DNA from: an uncultured Sphingopyxis sp.
GTDB taxonomy: Bacteria; Pseudomonadota; Alphaproteobacteria; Sphingomonadales; Sphingomonadaceae
Assembly: GCA_936933955.1 (NCBI GenBank)
Contig: CAKZIN010000053.1
Span: 1 to 17,163 of the forward strand
Direction: 5' to 3'
Length of the DNA stretch: 17,163 bases
The notes under the pieces: model-generated
Seen by the model: only the letters and a program-made list of their open reading frames with translations
Told to the model about the DNA's origin: nothing
Database searches by the model: none
Position numbers and translations under genes: made by a program
Part shown: positions 14,939 through 17,163 of the stretch, in pieces
Layout of the letters: every line of letters starts with the position of its first letter
How positions within the stretch are numbered: the first letter of the stretch is position 1

Positions 14939-15687
14939 AGCGCGAAAGGGAAGGCGAGCGCCATCAGCGTGCCGAGCGGCAGCGCGGGTTCGTCCACCGG
15001 CTGCCCTCGCAAACGCCGCATGAGCGCGACGGCGATTCCCGCAAGGCTCGCCAGCAGCAGCACGAATGGCTGCGGGGTGACGCCGCCCCATGCGCCCAGC
15101 GCGGCGAAGAAGGGCGGATCGCCGCCGCCCATCCCCTCCACCCCCCGCGCGCGCTGGTAGGCGTAGGCAATCGCAGCGAGCGCGAACCCGCCGACAGCCG
15201 CGCCCAGCAGGCGGTCGGCGAGGGTGAGCTCGCTCCCGAACGGCGCCCACGCGATCCCACCCCACGCGAGACCCGCGGCGAGCAGCATCAGGCTCAGCAC
15301 GCGCGGCAGGAACAGCGCGCGCGCGTCCATTGCCGCGGCGAGCATCAATACAAAACCGAGCAGCGCGAGGGCCGCGGCGGCAGCAGGCGGGAGCGTGAGG
15401 CTCGCGACCGCCCACGACAGCGCTGCGCCAAGCCCGGCACAGCCAAGTTCCACCCCGAAATGCAGCGCCGCGATCTTTCCGCCGCACGCCCCACAACGGC
15501 CCCGTTGCGCGAGACAACTCACCAGCGGGACTAGGTTGAGAACACCAAGCGGGCGTCCGCAATGGTCGCAGCGCGACCGACCCCCGATCCCTAGCCCCTC
15601 CGGCCAGCGGATCGCCACCGTCGCGACGAAGCTGCCGAGGATGGCGCCGCCGATCGCTCCCAGCGTCGCGGCGAGCGCCGGGCTCAC
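14911..15687 (-). CDS. gspO: Type II secretion prepilin peptidase/N-methyltransferase
   Basis: The 258-residue inner-membrane aspartyl peptidase cleaves and N-methylates the pseudopilins of the type II secretion system. The N-terminal region shows GSFVATVAIRWPEG (18-31) and the cytoplasmic zinc loop with two Cys-x-x-Cys pairs (C40/C43 and C65/C68). Several hydrophobic segments follow. The two catalytic aspartates are apparent as Asp121 (AAAMDARALFLP) and Asp190 in the GxGD motif GMGGGDPPFFAALGAWGG (185-202). The Lys that often follows GxGD is Pro here, and the residue after LP is Arg instead of the usual Asp. A GTG start at 15687 is set by its four-base overlap (GTGA) with the gspN stop. It is the last gene of the operon. 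A 12-base direct repeat spans its stop codon. Confidence 0.88.
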   Translation of the reverse strand: MSPALAATLGAIGGAILGSFVATVAIRWPEGLGIGGRSRCDHCGRPLGVLNLVPLVSCLAQRGRCGACGGKIAALHFGVELGCAGLGAALSWAVASLTLPPAAAAALALLGFVLMLAAAMDARALFLPRVLSLMLLAAGLAWGGIAWAPFGSELTLADRLLGAAVGGFALAAIAYAYQRARGVEGMGGGDPPFFAALGAWGGVTPQPFVLLLASLAGIAVALMRRLRGQPVDEPALPLGTLMALAFPFALWLSAGLRG

Positions 15688-16412
15688 AACCGGCCGCGGA
15701 TCACCCGCACCCACGCGCCGTCGACCGGCTGGAAGCCTGCGACGCCGAGCGCCGCGCCGACCAACGGGTCGCTCGCGCCGATACCCAGCCGCGCGCTGTA
15801 GCTCCCATCGGGGGCGAGGGTCAGCGTCAGCCGCTCGTTGCCGCCGCTCGACGCCAGCGGCAGCTCGAGGTTGCGCCCGTCGCACCGGATCGCGCCGGTG
15901 AAACCCTCGCTCAGCGTCAGCGGCCCGAACGACAGCGCGGGCACCATCGTCACCCGCCCTGAGGCAGCGCGGCAGCCGTCGCGCCCCATGTCGAGATTGA
16001 CGCCGGCGAAGCGCAGCTCACGCAGCGGCACCGCCCCGATCCGTCCGCGCGTCGCCAGCCCGTCGAGGCCGGTGAGGATCGTGCGTCCACCGGCACGCCG
16101 CTCGACGCTGCCACGGATCCCGGGCAACGCCGCGGCGGGATTGAGATTCTGCTCCCCCGCGGGCACCAGGTTTAAGCGCGCGCGTCCGAGCAACAGCGGT
16201 CCCGGCGACAGCTGCGCGTCGAGCGAGCCGAGCTCGAAACCGCCGAGCTGCGCCTGTTCGAGCCGCCCGTCCCACACGCTCCCCGACACGCTGCGCGCGG
16301 ACAGCCCGGCGCGCTCCAGCCCCGCCAGCTCCACCAGCCAGCGCAGCGGGAACAGGAGGATGAGCGTCAGAAGCGCGATGGGCAGCACCCAGCGCAGCGC
16401 GTTTCGGATCAT
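15684..16412 (-). CDS. gspN: Type II secretion system protein N
   Basis: This 242-residue bitopic inner-membrane protein has one N-terminal membrane segment (about residues 5-25, after MIRNALRW) and a beta-rich periplasmic part. The pattern LSARSVSGSVWDGRLEQAQL (37-56), followed by repeated short amphipathic strands and two periplasmic Cys residues, is typical of GspN. Its role in the secreton is accessory and poorly defined, and many systems lack it. The ATG at 16412 overlaps the gspM stop in an ATGA and fits the family N terminus. The frame stays open upstream but runs through gspM. It lies between gspM and gspO, the standard order, which supports the call as much as the sequence does. Confidence 0.85.
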   Translation of the reverse strand: MIRNALRWVLPIALLTLILLFPLRWLVELAGLERAGLSARSVSGSVWDGRLEQAQLGGFELGSLDAQLSPGPLLLGRARLNLVPAGEQNLNPAAALPGIRGSVERRAGGRTILTGLDGLATRGRIGAVPLRELRFAGVNLDMGRDGCRAASGRVTMVPALSFGPLTLSEGFTGAIRCDGRNLELPLASSGGNERLTLTLAPDGSYSARLGIGASDPLVGAALGVAGFQPVDGAWVRVIRGRL

Positions 16413-16885
16413 GGGCGGCGGCTCGCGGTGAGAGTGGTGGCGACGGTGCCGTCGGGGTTGGGGCGCAGCACCACCTCCTCCAGCACCAGCCCGCCGCGCT
16501 CGAGCGCGTCGAGCCACGGCAGCACCGCGGTCGCGCGCGCATTGTTGAGCGCAGCGCGAGTGCGGTTGGGGCCCGCGGCATCGTTGCGGGTGAGCGACAG
16601 GCTCGCCGCGGCGGCGCTCTGCGCGACGATCTGGCCGACGTCGCCAGCGACCGTCGCGGTGCGAGCGCCCTCGGCCGCGCGGATCGCCTCCACCCGGTCG
16701 AGGATGGCGGCGTGGCGATCGACGGCGGTGCCATGCGAGGCGCGCGCATCCTCGACCGCGCCGACCAACGGGAACCACAGGCCATAGAGCAGCAGCACCG
16801 GCAGCGCGATGGCGCCGGCGATGCCGACCAGCCGCCGCTCGCGCGCGGAGAGGCCCTTCCACCAGCGGACGAGGGCGCTCCTCAC
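16409..16885 (-). CDS. gspM: Type II secretion system protein M
   Basis: The 158-residue product is a small bitopic protein of the inner-membrane platform that pairs with GspL. It has a short basic cytoplasmic start, WWKGLSARERRLV (8-20), typical of GspM, one membrane segment (about 21-42), a coiled-coil-like helix (about 43-75), and a small ferredoxin-like periplasmic domain ending in VLEEVVLRPNPDGTVATTLT (133-152). The start is GTG 16885, overlapping the end of gspL by four bases (GTGA), so translation is probably coupled. Sequence conservation in this family is low. The call rests on architecture, the N-terminal motif and position between gspL and gspN. Confidence 0.87.
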   Translation of the reverse strand: MRSALVRWWKGLSARERRLVGIAGAIALPVLLLYGLWFPLVGAVEDARASHGTAVDRHAAILDRVEAIRAAEGARTATVAGDVGQIVAQSAAAASLSLTRNDAAGPNRTRAALNNARATAVLPWLDALERGGLVLEEVVLRPNPDGTVATTLTASRRP

Positions 16886-17163
16886 TTGCGCCCCCGCAGT
16901 GTGATGTCGCCGGCGGCGCGCCCATCGGGGGCGGTGCGCGGGGCGGCGGTCGCGACCCAGCCGTCCGCCTGCAATGCGAGCAGCACGGCGTTCACCTCCT
17001 CGATCCGCGTCGCGGCGAGCTGGACGGAGAGTGTGCCGTCGTTGCGCCAGCCGAGGCTGGTCGCGCTCACCCCCGGCGCGCGTTCGAGCGCCGCGACCAG
17101 CGCCGCGGTCGGGGCCGAAAAGCGCCCACTTCCTCGCCCGAGCGCCGCCAGCCGCGCGTCGAG
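16882..17163 (-). CDS. gspL: Type II secretion system protein L, C-terminal fragment
   Basis: Only the last 93 codons are in the window; the gene runs off the right edge. The visible part begins LDARLAALG and ends DGRAAGDITLRGRK. It contains SLGWRNDGTLSVQL and IEEVNAVLLALQADGWVATA, which resemble the periplasmic ferredoxin-like domain of GspL that contacts GspM. GspL couples the secretion ATPase GspE to the membrane platform. A GTG at 17070 could be mistaken for a start, but the frame is open through it. The identity depends largely on its place directly before gspM. Confidence 0.8.
   Translation of the reverse strand, partial: LDARLAALGRGSGRFSAPTAALVAALERAPGVSATSLGWRNDGTLSVQLAATRIEEVNAVLLALQADGWVATAAPRTAPDGRAAGDITLRGRK

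Noticed and set aside
14828..15562. An N-terminal extension of the HWE kinase by 245 codons
   Set aside because: It runs through gspO on the same strand in another frame and is an Arg-rich shadow. ATG 14827 has a ribosome-site-like sequence and begins a normal N terminus.
1..17163. CRISPR arrays, insertion sequences, prophage genes, tRNA or rRNA genes
   Set aside because: No regularly spaced repeats, transposase or integrase motifs, or RNA gene signatures were seen on either strand.

Overview
The window looks like ordinary chromosome of a high-GC alphaproteobacterium, most likely a member of the Sphingomonadales. The grounds are the overall base composition, the bifunctional Rsh protein, an aroQ-accB-accC cluster, an HWE-family histidine kinase with a single-domain response regulator, and a promoter of the alphaproteobacterial EcfG general-stress type. 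I see no phage, transposase, CRISPR array, tRNA or rRNA gene. Gene products are recognised from motifs, not from database searches.

Left third, plus strand: a DUF389 membrane protein whose frame is open to the left edge (25-1563); a Tat-type lipoprotein with six Asp-box (BNR) repeats (1616-2752); the (p)ppGpp synthetase/hydrolase rsh (2855-4960); and a small exported DUF2147 protein (5079-5513). A 325-bp intergenic stretch (5514-5838) follows. It carries three related hairpin repeats, two of them forming a large inverted repeat. Next is a lipoprotein-anchored S9 peptidase of the oligopeptidase B type (5839-8037).

Middle: a minus-strand general-stress flavin-binding-fold protein (8110-8631) has an intrinsic terminator and a possible EcfG-type promoter. 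It is divergent from a tightly packed plus-strand series: Tat-exported PhoD-type phosphatase (8760-10418), 3-dehydroquinase aroQ (10422-10868), and the acetyl-CoA carboxylase subunits accB (10919-11455) and accC (11473-12822). These link phosphate scavenging, aromatic amino-acid synthesis and fatty-acid synthesis by position, not by known function.

Right third: a single-domain response regulator (12944-13360) lies behind a consensus GGAAC-N16-CGTT promoter. It runs tail to tail, with no base between the stop codons, into a soluble two-PAS HWE histidine kinase (13361-14827, minus). Beyond it lies the end of a type II secretion operon read from the right edge: gspL (partial), gspM, gspN and the prepilin peptidase gspO, each overlapping the next by four bases.

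Nothing here is a clearly new multi-gene system. The strongest leads are the stress-promoter-driven response regulator facing an HWE kinase, a second candidate stress promoter in front of the flavin-fold protein, and the covarying hairpin repeats between the DUF2147 gene and the peptidase gene.
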